The notes under the pieces were generated by a model, which ran no database searches, was not told where the DNA came from, and saw only the letters and a program-made list of their open reading frames with translations. The translations under genes were made by a program, and so were the position numbers. Positions 22,261 to 33,704 of a stretch of DNA of 64,000 bases are shown here, one piece after another (within the stretch, counting starts at the first letter, position 1; each line of letters begins with the position of its first letter). Location of the stretch: contig OY754471.1 in NCBI GenBank assembly GCA_963575645.1, forward strand, positions 36,588,401-36,652,400, in the 5' to 3' direction. The DNA is from Xanthostigma xanthostigma (Eukaryota; Arthropoda; Insecta; Raphidioptera; Raphidiidae).

Positions 22261-22732
22261 GTACAAAAAAAGTGTTTCGACGAATTCTGTTATACAAAAT
22301 CTATGTAAAATTTTCTCGAAACGATCTGATTTAAATTGAGCGAATTATAAGCAAAAAACTTAGTTTGCTCTTCTTTTGGTAGTTTTGGGGGGTTTTTAAT
22401 TATTTGTTGTTCTAGCGGCAATAGAAATACACACTCTGTGAAAATTTCAACTCTCTACCTATTACGGTTCTTGAGATACAGCCCGCAGACAGACAGACAG
22501 ACAGACGGACAGCGGAGGCTTAGTAATAGGGTTTCGTTTGAGCACCCTTCGGGTACGGAACCCTAAAAACGATTTTACGGGGTGCTGTTGATGCGATAGT
22601 GTTTTGTTGCGCAGTGAAAAGTATAGGGGGTATGGGAGAGTTTCTTAAAAAAACGAGTTTAAGGGGCGCTGTTGATGCGATGGTGTTTCTGTTGCGCAGT
22701 GAAAAGCGAAGGAGATATGGAAAAAATTAATT

Positions 22733-23318
22733 CTAACCGATTTTATAAAGATTGAATATTGGAAAAGTTATATGGTATTATACGTTTGTCTAAAAAAATC
22801 GGTTAGAATTAATTTTTTCCAAAAATTCCAACGGGATACTAAAGTTGAATGGATTTGTGATTTTTCTGGCTTGGTCCGACCAGCGAAACCCGTTTGTAAA
22901 AAAAATGGCGCAATTTGCAATTAAGGAAACAAAAAAAAAAAATTGATCGTTAATTACTCGACAAGTAATTGACCGATCACGCTAAAATTATTCATGCATG
23001 CTTGGGTCAACATAGACATCATTTTTGAAAATTTTCAGCCATCTATGTGCGACCATTTCTTAGTAAAAAAATAGTGAAAAAAACGTGCTTTTTTAACTTT
23101 CGGGGCTATTTGCAAGTTAACAATTGCACTTAGCGACCTCTGTCAGTGCTCATTTTTTAGAAAATTTCATAAGGAACAACTTTCTCAATGCATATAATGA
23201 TATGCTATACTAAAAGTCAAGAGGAACGGAGATATTAAAGGAAATAGAGAAAAAAGCACTATTTTCGTCACTAATTTTCAATTATTAATCAAGCACATCA
23301 ACAATTTGTAAGCAAACT
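22733..23318 (+). repeat. Direct repeat family G, copy 1
   Basis: About 585 bases that recur at 63371-63944. They begin with a short inverted repeat around ATTGAATATTGGAAAAG and continue through CGGTTAGAATTAATTTTTTC, TTCCAACGGGATACTAAA and GGCTTGGTCCGACCAGCGAA to the right boundary CAACAATTTGTAAGCAAACT. No product identified. Class unknown. Confidence 0.8.
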
Positions 23319-23319
23319 T

Positions 23320-24190
23320 AGGGGGTTGAACTACACCCTAAAACGAAGCGATTTCAACAATAATCTCGCCTGTGCCCGAAAAATACACCCAAAACTTCTC
23401 GCCGTCTTGCCTATAATGAATAGTCTCTAAATTGCGTCCCGTGGTACCCTGCGGCGAAAATTTATCCGTCGCTCTGTTTCTGTTTTCTACCTAAGTTGCG
23501 GCTCACCTCTACTCCGATACCCATTTACCTGACCCTAAAAAAGTGTTAAACTTTCCAATTCGAGTGTCCTATCGTTTTTAGCAGCGGTCATCAATTAACA
23601 TACTCGAGGGTATTTCTTCTAGAACAAGTATTTATCCACCCACACACACGCACACATTCATGTACGCATATTACGACTAACAGATGTCAAAATCCGTGGA
23701 TACAGTCGGTTGTCTTTCTGTGACTTTGCGACTTGTTTTCTTCTTTCATGTAAAACTAACCTAACACAGAATACAAGTGCTGGAACTCGTAATCAAAAGG
23801 CATAATCCACACGACCCGCTCTGGTGTATTGTTGACGAACTAGTTTCATTCTTTTGTTCAAAGCTCTGCACGGATTTTTTATTTTGTTTTTTACAAAAAA
23901 TGTCGGTTATAATAAAATATGTTTTGCGTCCTTGGGGCACATTGTTATATTTCATTTTTTTATAGCTATTGAATCATGCTTATGGAATACGATTTTTTTA
24001 TATTGTTTGCAGCTATATTTTAAAAGTGGTAAATTCAAAAAATGAATTTTATACTAAAATTTATGTACAAATGGCAGAAAGTGAATCAAAAAGACATTAT
24101 CATTTATAGCCGGAGAGCTGACGACGAATTTAGGGTATGTATTTTAGGCAAGTAAAAAAACAGTAATTTATCTAGGGGTGAATCTGGAAT
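23320..24190. other. No gene recognised
   Basis: GC-richer at 23440-23540. Three overlapping ORFs on both strands around 23761-24045 are mutual shadows. No domain or reliable splice border. Confidence 0.35.
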
Positions 24191-25991
24191 TGCAAGTTTG
24201 GCAAAGCGTTTGCAGTTATTTCATTTCTGCGCAATATGACATTTGCAGAAAAATAAACCAAAAAAAAATGGTTGTCTGTAAAGTCGGTTTACGGACGATA
24301 GTTTTACGTGATAACGTATTCCGTAATACATAACCTAAACCTCCCAAAATTTGGTTTCAATCCGCTTATCCTTGGTGTCGGAATGATAAGAAATGTCAAA
24401 AGTGACGTTTGCAACTTACAAAGTATTATGTTCTAATAATAATTAGTTATTCCAATACTTAACTTAGAAGGCTTTGCATTTCACAATATACTAATGTCAA
24501 AAAATTGAATTAAACATTAGAAATGCAGCTGTTTTCATGTTAAGACAAGACATACGTTTGCTTCTAATTTCCATGTACGGCAAACAAAGACAACCGACCG
24601 CGTCACGCCATGCATTACACAACATTGCATTTATACAGCTATTTTTCTATATAAATTTGTATAAAATATTTTTCTATATAAATTTGTATAAAAAAACTGT
24701 TTAGGCAAATTCTGTTATACGAAATCTATGTAAAATGTTCTCCTCTTTCGTTTAAGACTGGTTTCAAACCGATCTGATTTAAATTGAGCGAGAAATTAGC
24801 AAAAAGCACGCACAGGGTCAGGCGGAACGTTAGGAACGTTACGTTACACTTTTTCGAACATGCAGCCGGTGTTTTATCAATTTATAATATTGGTGATTCA
24901 TCAATTTATAAGACGTTATCACGTCAAAAAATATGTTTTAGGCAACTTGAAATTTTTTTATTCTTTTATTTTAGAGTTTATATAATCCAGAAATAAAAAT
25001 CCCAGACTATTTTGTCGGTTTTAAAGTATGGTTGACCCTTTCCCCTAAATATATTTAATTAATATACGCAACAATATAAACGTTTCAATAAAAAAAAGTT
25101 ACGCGTATAGCTAAGAGAGAAAGTTTATCGAGACGTTTATATTTTTTGAGCATATTAATTAAATATGTTCGGGGGGATGGGGGTCAGGTCATACTTTAAA
25201 ACCGACAAAATAGTCTGGGATTTTTATTTCTGAATTATAGAAATGCTTAAATAAAAAAATTTCAAGTTGCCTAAAACATATTTTTTTGGTTTATTTTTTG
25301 CAAATGTCATATGCTGCGCAGAAACGAAATAACCACAAACGCGCTCTGCCAGACTCGGGATGCAGATTCCATTAAAAAAAATTGGTTGTCTGTAAAGTCG
25401 GTTTACGGACGATAGTTTTACGTGATAACGTATTCCGTAATACATAACCTAAATTCTACATATAATAATTATAATAATTCGAATCTATGATATTGCATCT
25501 TTCGCTTCAAATTTAGGTTAATTTTATTTATTAAATTACTCACCACCTATAAAAATAATTTTTTGACGTGATAACGTCTTATAAATTGATGAATCACCAA
25601 TATTATAAATTGATAAAACACCGGCTGCATGTACGAAAAAGTGTAACGCCGTAACGCATAACGCGTAACGTTCCGCCTGACCCTGTGCGTGCTTTTTGCT
25701 AATTTCTCGCTCAATTTAAATCAGATCGGTTTGAAACCAGTCTTAAACGAAAGAGGAGAACATTTTACATAGATTTCGTATAACAGAATTTGCCTAAACA
25801 GTTTTTTTATACAAATTTATATAGAAAAATATTTTATACAAATTTATATAGAAAAATAGCTGTATAAATGCAATGTTGTCTAATGCATGGCGCGACGCGG
25901 TCGGTTGTCTTTGTTTGCCGTACATGGAAATTAGAAGCAAACGTATGTCTTGTCTTAACATGAAAACGGCTGCATTTCTATTGTTTATTCA
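24190..25991. repeat. Composite large inverted repeat ending at the assembly gap
   Basis: Outer arms 24516-24928 and 25560-25991 are inverted copies, with AAATCAGATCGGTTTGAAAC the easiest shared block. The right arm is cut off by the N gap. The centre carries a second palindrome (24929-25286) and another pair of inverted flanks (24197-24270 and 25277-25355). Family E sequence forms the outer parts. Family H ends (TTACGTGATAACGT, GTTGTCTGTAAAGTCGG) occur at 24273, 24800-24928 and 25378-25690. The structure is the result of several insertions. Confidence 0.75.
24929..25286. mobile_element. Palindromic MITE nested in the composite repeat
   Basis: Arms from TATGTTTTAGGCAACTTGAA and its complement run inward through CCAGACTATTTTGTCGGTTT. 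The centre is about 100 bases. It is flanked by poly-T/poly-A sequence of the host repeat. No coding capacity. Confidence 0.75.
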
Positions 25992-26191
25992 NNNNNNNNN
26001 NNNNNNNNNNNNNNNNNNNNNNNNNNNNNNNNNNNNNNNNNNNNNNNNNNNNNNNNNNNNNNNNNNNNNNNNNNNNNNNNNNNNNNNNNNNNNNNNNNNN
26101 NNNNNNNNNNNNNNNNNNNNNNNNNNNNNNNNNNNNNNNNNNNNNNNNNNNNNNNNNNNNNNNNNNNNNNNNNNNNNNNNNNNNNNNNNNN
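25992..26191. other. Assembly gap, 200 N
   Basis: Exactly 200 N. It lies inside or at the end of the right arm of the composite inverted repeat, a structure that often breaks assembly. The ORFs called across it are artefacts. Confidence 0.99.
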
Positions 26192-27015
26192 TTCTTACCG
26201 CATTGCTATATGTTTTTTTAAGATTTAAATTAACTAATTTTTTAAAGAATATAAAAAACAATTCCTAACAAAACAATTTTTTTGCAATGTTGAACATATA
26301 GAAAGACAAAATGCTATTTTCATTTATGTTCAAACATATTTAAAAAAACACAACAGTGCGTTTTTAGAGAACATTATAAAAGCAAATTCAAAAATAACAA
26401 AACTGAAAATTAATTAAAAAGTTAATTACGAAAATTAATGGCGACATCTTTTGTTTGTGAATGCGTATACGTATGTGTATTTATCATGTTTTGTGCAAAT
26501 GAAACACTCCGAAAAAATACAAAAGAATGATTTGATATTTTTGAAAGCATCAAAAGCAAATACGTAAGATAATAATAATATTATGCCTGTATAAAACATA
26601 TCTGTTACGTTTCATTGAGTAATCTGTCACAAATTTCCTATGTATTATGTACAGGGAAAAAATATTTATCAATATATAATAAAAAACGCAGATAACAATT
26701 GACATATACGTCATTCACAAATTTGATTGTAAAATCAATCACAAGATTTTTATACATCACTAACAATAAAAAATTTTTTTTTTTGCTGTCTGGATGCGAC
26801 ACGCGTATATTTTAGTATCAATACCGAAAAGTGTTTTCCTTTTTTTTTTTAATCTATCCAGTGTTGTTTTTATAACTGGACATAATTTTATTTTAAGTTC
26901 ACCAACAGCCCAGGACATATTATAAATGTTCACTTTGTTTAATTTATTATTTTCATTTTGTTGTCTAATCGATAAGTAAAGTCCGATCCGAATAAGTGCG
27001 GAATTTTTGAAACTC
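26192..27015. other. No gene recognised
   Basis: Very AT-rich, several poly-T runs. Nothing supported. Confidence 0.4.
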
Positions 27016-27019
27016 TAGG

Positions 27020-27590
27020 AAGGACCCCGCACGAACCTATGGGACTTTTTCTTCGTGATCTTTAAACTATAAAATAAAACCATTTTCGATCATTTCAACC
27101 GAGAACCAGGTTAAAATGATCGAAAATGGTTTTATTTTTATTGTTTAAAGGTCACTAAGAACAAGTGTCAATGGTCGCATAGCCTAAAAACCAATAGATT
27201 TTTAGCTACAGATATGTGTAGCGAGATATTAGACATAGGGATATGCATTGAATTCACAATTTAAAAAAATCCTAAGCTCTAGAAATATGTTAACGAGTGC
27301 GCTGAATTCGAATATGACATTATTATTTTATACAGGATGGCACCTAGTTTTCGACTATTTTCTATTTCTTAAAAAAAGCACGAAAGTTGAATATGGAACA
27401 TGTTTGTGAATTCAACGGAATCCCTATATCTAAAATCTCACTAAACATTATCTGTAGCTAAAAATCTATTGGTATTTAGGCTATGCGCCCATGGCCACTT
27501 TTACTTAGTGACCTTTAAACTCTAAAATAAAAACATTTTCGATCAATTTAATCGAGAACCAAATCCCATAAGGTTTGTGCAGGGTCCCTT
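27020..27590. mobile_element. TIR MITE, family I copy 1
   Basis: Ends AGGACCCCGCACGAACCT and its near-inverse AGGTTTGTGCAGGGTCCC, with further inverted matches well into the interior. These include TAGCCTAAAAACCAATAGAT on one side and its counterpart on the other. A second copy is at 36719-37231. The 91-codon minus-strand ORF at the right end has no recognisable domain. Non-autonomous. Confidence 0.75.
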
Positions 27591-27835
27591 TGTAGCTTTG
27601 AATGCCCTGAATGAAATAAGAAAAAATACTAAATATGATTGCTATTAGAAATATGGCGCAAAAAAGCAGTTTCTTTGAAATATCTCGCTTTGGATGCCTC
27701 ATGCGGCAAAAAATGTTTTTACGAAAATAATATAGAATTAAATTTTCTACAAAATATGTCTTACACATTTTTTTTTCCAAATTGAATAGTTTTTCGTCTA
27801 AATTAACTGGGATATTAGCAGAGATAAAGGTTTAA

Positions 27836-29049
27836 TGTGACATGACCAATTTGCACGCCACCGCAGATAGAAGAGTTTTGTAGAAGTAGGTAGCAAAATC
27901 CCAAACTTTCTAGAATTGCATAGAAGAATATTGACGCAGGCAAATTTTTTTCAGAATGTTCGATCAAGCGGCAGCAGAAGTATATAAGACACAGTAGAGA
28001 TGGTGTGGTGACAGTTAGACACTGTATGTTATAGTAGGGGAGCCCAAGCGGGGATTTTTGAAGTGACTCCTAGCGTGTCAGAAAATTATATAGGGAGAAT
28101 CCTTGCACCCTTTAATGTACCTCTACCAAGTATGAACCCTCCATATGGTGGGGTGTGTTGAGGGGAACCCGTCTGATTGGTAAAAAAAATCGATCCTTAG
28201 AAAAACTCGAGCGCGTCAGTCATTTACAGTATTTACGCGCATTATATTTCTGGTAACTATTAGATATTAATCTGACGATTAATTCAAGGGGGCTGGCCGT
28301 AACGAGCGGTTGAAAAAAAAAAAAAAAAAGTTATTCGAGCGTGTCAGACATTCAAAGTGTGTCAACTAAAGCTTAAAAAGTGTCCTATTAAAATATCTGA
28401 CGATTTGGACATGACACAAACTCATAATATATTTTTGTATTTCAAGGTGACGTTTTTTTTTTACAACTTCGAGACTCGCTTGTTTCTTAATGTCACGCTT
28501 AAATTGTCAGATTATTGAGATATACAATCTTCTCAATGTAATTAATCAACTTTCTCTTAATCTGACGCGCTCGAGTTTTTCTAAGGATCGACTTTTTTTT
28601 ACCAATCAGACGGGTTCCCCTCAACACACCCCACCATATGGAGGGTTCATACTTGGTAGAGGTACATTAAAGGGTGCAAGGATTCTCCCTATATAATTTT
28701 CTGACACGCTAGAGTCACTTCAAAAATCCCCGCTTGGGCTCCCCTACTATTACCGAGTTCACAGTCAACAGACACAGTAACAGAAATCATTGAGCTCACA
28801 TATAAATACCTACAGCGCTTATAAAAATACGTTTTGTACATAGTGTTTTTTTGTACATAGAGATTTAGTAGTGACTTTGTATTATTTTATTAGTTAGAAT
28901 TTAATTGTTTTGTTTGTTACATTATTTCTATTTCATTTTCCATTTTATAAGAGAAGTACTTTTAGTTTGTCTGTTTATTTGTGTGTGTATTTAGTTTTTA
29001 TTATTGAAAATAAATATTTACCACCACATCGAAGAAGAGTTTTGTTACA
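27836..29049 (+). mobile_element. LTR fossil, interrupted by a MITE
   Basis: An LTR-like fossil, probably another solo LTR. The right boundary, GTTTTGTTACA at 29049, agrees with the LTRs ending at 39755 and 49073. The left boundary is uncertain and could lie anywhere from 27.83 to 27.95 kb. The promoter-like TATATAAG and the downstream AATAAATATTTACCACCA signal are present. A TA-flanked MITE (28034-28747) sits within it. Broken, with no internal coding region attached. It looks older than the 39 kb LTR. Confidence 0.6.
28034..28747. mobile_element. Foldback MITE with TA target duplication
   Basis: Arms of about 190 bases begin GTAGGGGAGCCCAAGCGGGG and match in inverse orientation at the right end. 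TA lies on both sides (28032-28033, 28748-28749), the duplication expected for Tc1/mariner-type elements. The interior has repeated TCTGACG and GTGTCAGA motifs. Inserted in the LTR fossil, so younger than it. Confidence 0.8.
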
Positions 29050-29059
29050 ATATTTTTTT

Positions 29060-30190
29060 TGTACGCACTTCTGCGTCAGTTAAACATAGCAACAGCGCAG
29101 TGTATCGCTATATTATGTATATTATATCATTTAATTCCGCAATATCGGAATGTATTCTATCGTAACAATATCTACAGAGAAAAGGAACATACTTTCATAA
29201 ATATGCTGCGTTTGGTTCCGGGGAGAACATTCACGTACGACCACTGATACACAACTGCATTATATAAACATCAATAACAAATACACAATTTACATGGATG
29301 GAAGAAAATTTATTATCTATAAGTTTTAAGTTTATTCTTCTTTTTTAACAAGGTAAAGAAATCAAATAGACGAACAAATATTTTAAATAACTTTTAGATC
29401 AAAACTCAAAAATAAGAGAGAAGTAGCCTTTCAGTTTAATCAAACTTTTTTAATTTTTTAATAAAATTTTATTAAGCACGGTTAAAACGCGAATAAATGA
29501 TAGCACGAGTTGGAAATGCATCCTAAATAATTCGCCAAAGGTCCTTATCGCTACTACAAGCATGTATAGAAGCATAGCTACGACGAACGCATCTTTGTGT
29601 CCAACAAAACGGGGACGACTTCGAACGATTTCTGTGAATACTTGATAATGACATATTTCCAAAAATTTTTTTTTCTCAAAATTAAAATTTAATAAAAATT
29701 TGAAAGCCCGTTTCTCTTTTATTATTGAAAAAAAAGCTACCTGAAATATTTGTTTGTCTATTTGATTTCTAAACACTATTAAAAAAGCAGCATCAACCAT
29801 GTATAAATACATAAATACGGGACGGAAAAAAGTTGTGATACCGATTTGAGTGCACAAATTGTGATGAAACAAATGTTGTTCTTTTTGTTTCAATAAGAGG
29901 AAGTGCACAATATACGTTTCATCACGATGTGTACGAATATTAACACAGGTAAAATAAAATAATTTTTAAATATAAAGATTTTTTTCAACAGCGACAAGAG
30001 ATACCCGAGATACTCGATTTAATTTAATTTTTTGAATAAACTTAAAATGGGAATAAGTTATTCAAAAAATTAACTTATATCGATTTGGGGGACTTCTTAT
30101 GGCTGTTGAACAAAATATTTATATTTAAAAATTATTTTTTTTTTTTTAGTTCACACTACTATAAAAACGTGTTATTTTAGTTTTTTTTTT
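29060..30190. other. Foldback region, no gene supported
   Basis: 29352-29777 has inverted blocks (GAAATCAAATAGACGAACAA against TTGTTTGTCTATTTGATTTC). A second inverted pair lies at about 29960-30115 (AATATAAAGATTTTTTTCAA; CAAAATATTTATATTTAA). The 152-codon minus-strand ORF (29450-29908) overlaps the first pair. Its translation is hydrophobic and shows no family signature, so I regard it as chance. Confidence 0.4.
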
Positions 30191-31881
30191 TTTGACGTGA
30201 TAACGTCTTATAAATTGATGAATCACCAATCTTATAAATTGATAAAACACCGGCTGCATGCACGAAAAAGTGTAACGTTCCGCCTGACCCTACGCGTGCT
30301 TTTCTCGAAAACGGCCCTAACGATTTGGATGAAATTTACTGAAAAGGGATTTTGGGGGGCAAAAAATCGTTTTAGCTAGGTCTCATCTCTCGAAAAAATC
30401 GTTTTCATACAAATTTTATCATTATAAAAATCAATTTTTTGACGTATGAAAATACTTAAATATTGTAAGTAGGTTTTGGAATTTTATGAACAATAGGGTA
30501 TATGCATGCATTTTTTTTATATTTTTAATTCACTTTTTACATCATTATAACACCATAAAAAATATAAACACTCTTGGAAATGTTCAAACTAATTATTAAA
30601 TCAAATTTTAAAACATCGATAAAATTCGACTTGTTTGAACGCCGCTATTTTTCGCGGGTCTTGTGTTACGTCACATGGCACGTTCTGTCAGTTCAGTGTT
30701 TGTTACTATAGTTTTACAGATAATTATAGTGTATGTAAACTAAATTAATTTTTTGAAAATTTTTGACCGCTTAGTTTTTGAAATATTAATACTTGAAAAA
30801 TAGAAATTTAACACGGTAGATATAGAGAATCAGTACACGATTTGTCTTTAAACCTATTTTTGCTTATGTTTAAATAAAGATTTTTTATAAAAATAACTGT
30901 AATAGATTAAAAAAACCTTTTTATTTACATATAAAAAAAATTAAATTTATTGACCATTTAAATAATTTATATTTAACATTTTTTGGACTAAATAACTGTA
31001 TAAATTGGACGCAACTACAATTTACATTAACTTTGTCAACGCTGCAACTTATTCTACCAATAATAAAGACGAGGGTTTATTATGGGTTAAAATGGCACTG
31101 GCGGGAATTACAAAATTTAAATCAAAGATATTTGTAATCAATATTATTATTTTTATTCAAACTATGAAACATTTATCAAAAAAAGTTACCATGGCAACAT
31201 CAATAACTCGAGAAACGTGAAGTCTAAATGACAGTTTTTTGATTATTAATTTGACAGGAGTAGCTTGTAACGTCAAATAACGATGACATTCACTCATGAT
31301 TAAAAATGCACTGTTTAAGTTATGACTGCTGTCATGAACGATAAACCAAACACGAGAACATACTCCAGTTATACCATCTACCGAAAATTAAATTTAAATA
31401 TTAATCAGATGATGTGACGTGCCATGTGACGTCACGTTTTGTTTCGACCAATAGTGATGCGTTTCGCAAAATTGAATTTCCCTCGCTTATTTTGCACTTT
31501 TTAATTAATATTTTTTACAATTAAAAGCGAACTAAATAGTAAAATAATTGTTTAGGCATAATGTCCGGACAATAAAGATTCTTGAAAAAAAATCATGTAA
31601 ATTTAAACCACATGCATATTCCCTATTGTTTTCAAAATATTATGACAGTTAATCTTTGAGACTTAAAATAAATACGAAAGAAAGAAAGTTAAAAAAAACA
31701 ATTATATTATAGGTGGTGAGTAATTTTAATAAATAAAATTAACCTAAATTTGAAGCAAAAGATGCAATATCATAGATTCGAATTATTATTATTATTATAT
31801 AAATTTAGGTTATGTATTACGGAATACGTTATCACGTAAAACTATCGTCCGTAAACCGACTTTACAGACAACCAATTTTTT
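30191..31881. mobile_element. Family H element, about 1.7 kb
   Basis: Left end TTTGACGTGATAACGTCTTA and right end CGTTATCACGTAAAACTATC...GACTTTACAGACAACCAATT. The inner ACGTGATAACG is inverted between the ends. A 195 bp deletion derivative with the same two ends is at 54657-54851, and parts are in the 24-25 kb composite. Between the ends are unique AT-rich sequence and a short ORF (31005-31220) without domain. The transposon class is not recognised. No target duplication was seen beyond the T-rich flanks. Confidence 0.65.
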
Positions 31882-31884
31882 TAA

Positions 31885-32525
31885 TTGTAATTTGATATAA
31901 TTATTAAAGTAACAAACCTAGTTTCGAAACTCAGCGATTGATATCTGATGAGTTAGTCAGTCAATGGGGATAATCGCGCTCGAGTCTCGGCTGCTCTCCC
32001 CACTTCCCTAGATACGCCAATGGTTAAAACATTTAAAGCGTAATGAAGTGAAGTTGAATGTCCAGATCTTTTCAAACCCTGACTGAGCACTATCATAGCA
32101 GAAAATATGGCAGAAGAACGTAGCAAAGAGTTGGAGAAATGATGATAATACTTTATAATATATTGTTAGTGTATTTCTGTTGGAGCACATATAGTACAAA
32201 CTTCCTCTATATGTGTGTCGAGATGGCGGGACGTATAGGGTAGGCAAACGGCGGCGGTAGAGAGGACACAACAACCATGCACAGGGCACGGGGGGTGGCG
32301 CCGATGGGTGGCCAACGGGCCGTATTGAACGCAATGAAGCGGTTGGGTAAGGGAACGAGGTTTTCTATCACAGCTTCCACTTGTCCTTATCCATTTATAT
32401 ACAACGTGATTCCAAAATAGGAAAATGCATGGCTTCGATATTTTAATGCCTGCAGTACACATTTACCGAGGGATACCGAGAAAAATCGAACGCAAATGTG
32501 CCTGATCTCGTAGCGCACTGTGTCG
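31885..32525. promoter_or_regulatory. GC-rich segment upstream of a candidate gene
   Basis: GC content rises sharply at 31980-32030 and 32215-32350 (for example GAGATGGCGGGACG and GGCGGCGGTAGAGAGG). Two minus-strand ORFs here overlap in different frames and have no motif. The position just upstream of the candidate gene at 32526 is compatible with a promoter or 5' UTR. That is inference only. Confidence 0.35.
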
Positions 32526-33005
32526 CCTCGCCAGCGCTCCGTATGGGCTATGTGCAAGGAGGCGGAGTTCCAAATTTTTCGATGCGAGTGTTTGTGGTGT
32601 GCACTAGGGGAAACTTCAACCTCAAATTTTCCGTATGTCAGTGAGCAATGTTTATTAAAAGTGAAAATAGTTACAATTTTATGGAGTTTTTTAATTACTA
32701 AGAAAACATGGGCAAAACTCAGCGATTTGGAAATGCTTGATGTGTTCCGGGCTGATGGCGAATTAAGTAAAATAAAGACCATTGGCGCCATAATTTGACG
32801 TTCCGCTGTCAGTGTAAACAAATTAATTGTTTATATAACGTTTTTCACAGTTAATTTAGATGAAACTATTATTATTAATGATGCTAAATTAATGCACAGA
32901 ACAGTAGATAAACACGCTTCTGCTCAAATGAGACAATACCATAATGTCACAACTCGTAACATAATAACTGCATTCACCTACGAGATACATAAACTACTAT
33001 TATAG
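32526..33005 (+). CDS. Candidate two-exon gene of unknown function
   Basis: Exon 1 (to 32766) is open and reads, from Met at 32550, MCKEAEFQIFRCECLWC, later WAKLSDLEMLDVFRADGEL. It is followed by a GTAAAA donor. An 84-base intron ends with the strong acceptor CGTTTTTCACAG at 32850. Exon 2 (32851-33005) continues in the same phase with NLDETIIINDAKLMHR, then VDKHASAQMRQYHN, and stops at TAG 33003-33005. The start may be any of the Met codons at 32520, 32550 or 32733. Composition differs from the AT-rich neighbourhood. I do not recognise the product. A 144-codon ORF lies on the other strand (32387-32821), so strand choice rests on the splice junction. Confidence 0.45.
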
Positions 33006-33205
33006 AGTTGCCTTGTTTTTTTACATAGGAATAATTTTTAGGCGCGACCCAAGCAAAAGCCGGAAGCGCATATATGTACTCGGTTTGTCTGTGAGTCTGT
33101 GATCCCGGTTTTTTTTTTAAATTTTGTTTCTGTAATTGAGTGGCTTAATTTTATAGACTTATTGTTTAGTTATATCTCGTTCTGGACCAGTCTTACAAAA
33201 ATAAT

Positions 33206-33700
33206 ATGATCTATAGATAACGTGACTATTTTTTTCTCTCGGAGCAGGACACCCTTAAATTGTTATTATTTTAAAAATAAAATACATGTTTGTAATATAG
33301 TTATGAAATGTGAAATGATCAAAAATTTAAATAAGAACCATTTATTTTTTTTTCGTCAGAGCGGGACACCCTTAAATTATTATTATTGTTAATTGAAATG
33401 ACATATCAGCAGAGTATGAAGACTTTGGTAGTGAGACTGAATCAGGACCTGTCAAAACTAACTATAAGCAACAAATTTGTGCAAGCGTTAAAAGCAATTT
33501 ACATAATATTTACTTTTTGTAAACTTTTTGAATCTACCGTTTTTTCCTAATCTAGGTAACGCTTTGTGGGCGACAAATTAGACCTGCTCGCTGCTACGTT
33601 TTGGTTTTGCCAAAGCGGGACATTTTTACGTATTTTGGGGTCAGCGGGATACTTAGCATAAAAGCGGGACTGTCGCATGGTCACGTTATCTATAGATCAT
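33206..33700. mobile_element. TIR element, 495 bp
   Basis: Ends ATGATCTATAGATAACGTGAC and its inverse TCACGTTATCTATAGATCAT. Inside are repeats of AGCGGGACACCCTTAAATT (near 33245 and 33360) and CGGGAC blocks towards the right. Non-autonomous. The target site is itself palindromic, so the duplication is hard to define. Confidence 0.7.
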
Positions 33701-33704
33701 GTTA

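Larger units (their letters stand above)
21107..22569 (+). mobile_element. SINE-like interspersed repeat, expanded by nesting
   Basis: Head CCGGTCAAGTGTGAGTCGG with GGACTCGCACACGAAGGGTT. The tail is (GACA)n followed by GGAGGCTTAGTAATAGGG and GGGTACGGAACCCTAAAAA. A copy without the nested part is at 47240-47794. Between head and tail lies an inverted family E block with tandem expansion (21340-22260). The head/tail combination is a widespread insect short repeat. I do not see a convincing tRNA promoter, so 'SINE-like' is descriptive. Confidence 0.7.
21041..22735 (+). repeat. 85-bp tandem repeat interrupted by a SINE-like insertion
   Basis: Three units of about 85 bases carry TGTTGATGCGA, GTTGCGCAGTGAAAAG and GGGAGAGTTTCTTAAAAAA. 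They start near 21041, 22586 and 22669. The first unit is split from the others by the SINE-like repeat at 21107-22569, which sits at its poly-A stretch. The unit function is unknown. Confidence 0.75.

Noticed and set aside
25873-26268. 131-codon plus-strand and 90-codon minus-strand ORFs
   Set aside because: Both cross the 200-N gap, so the frame is meaningless.
29450-29908. A 152-codon minus-strand ORF, one of the longest
   Set aside because: It overlaps an inverted repeat, its composition reflects AT-rich sequence, and no domain or neighbouring exon supports it.
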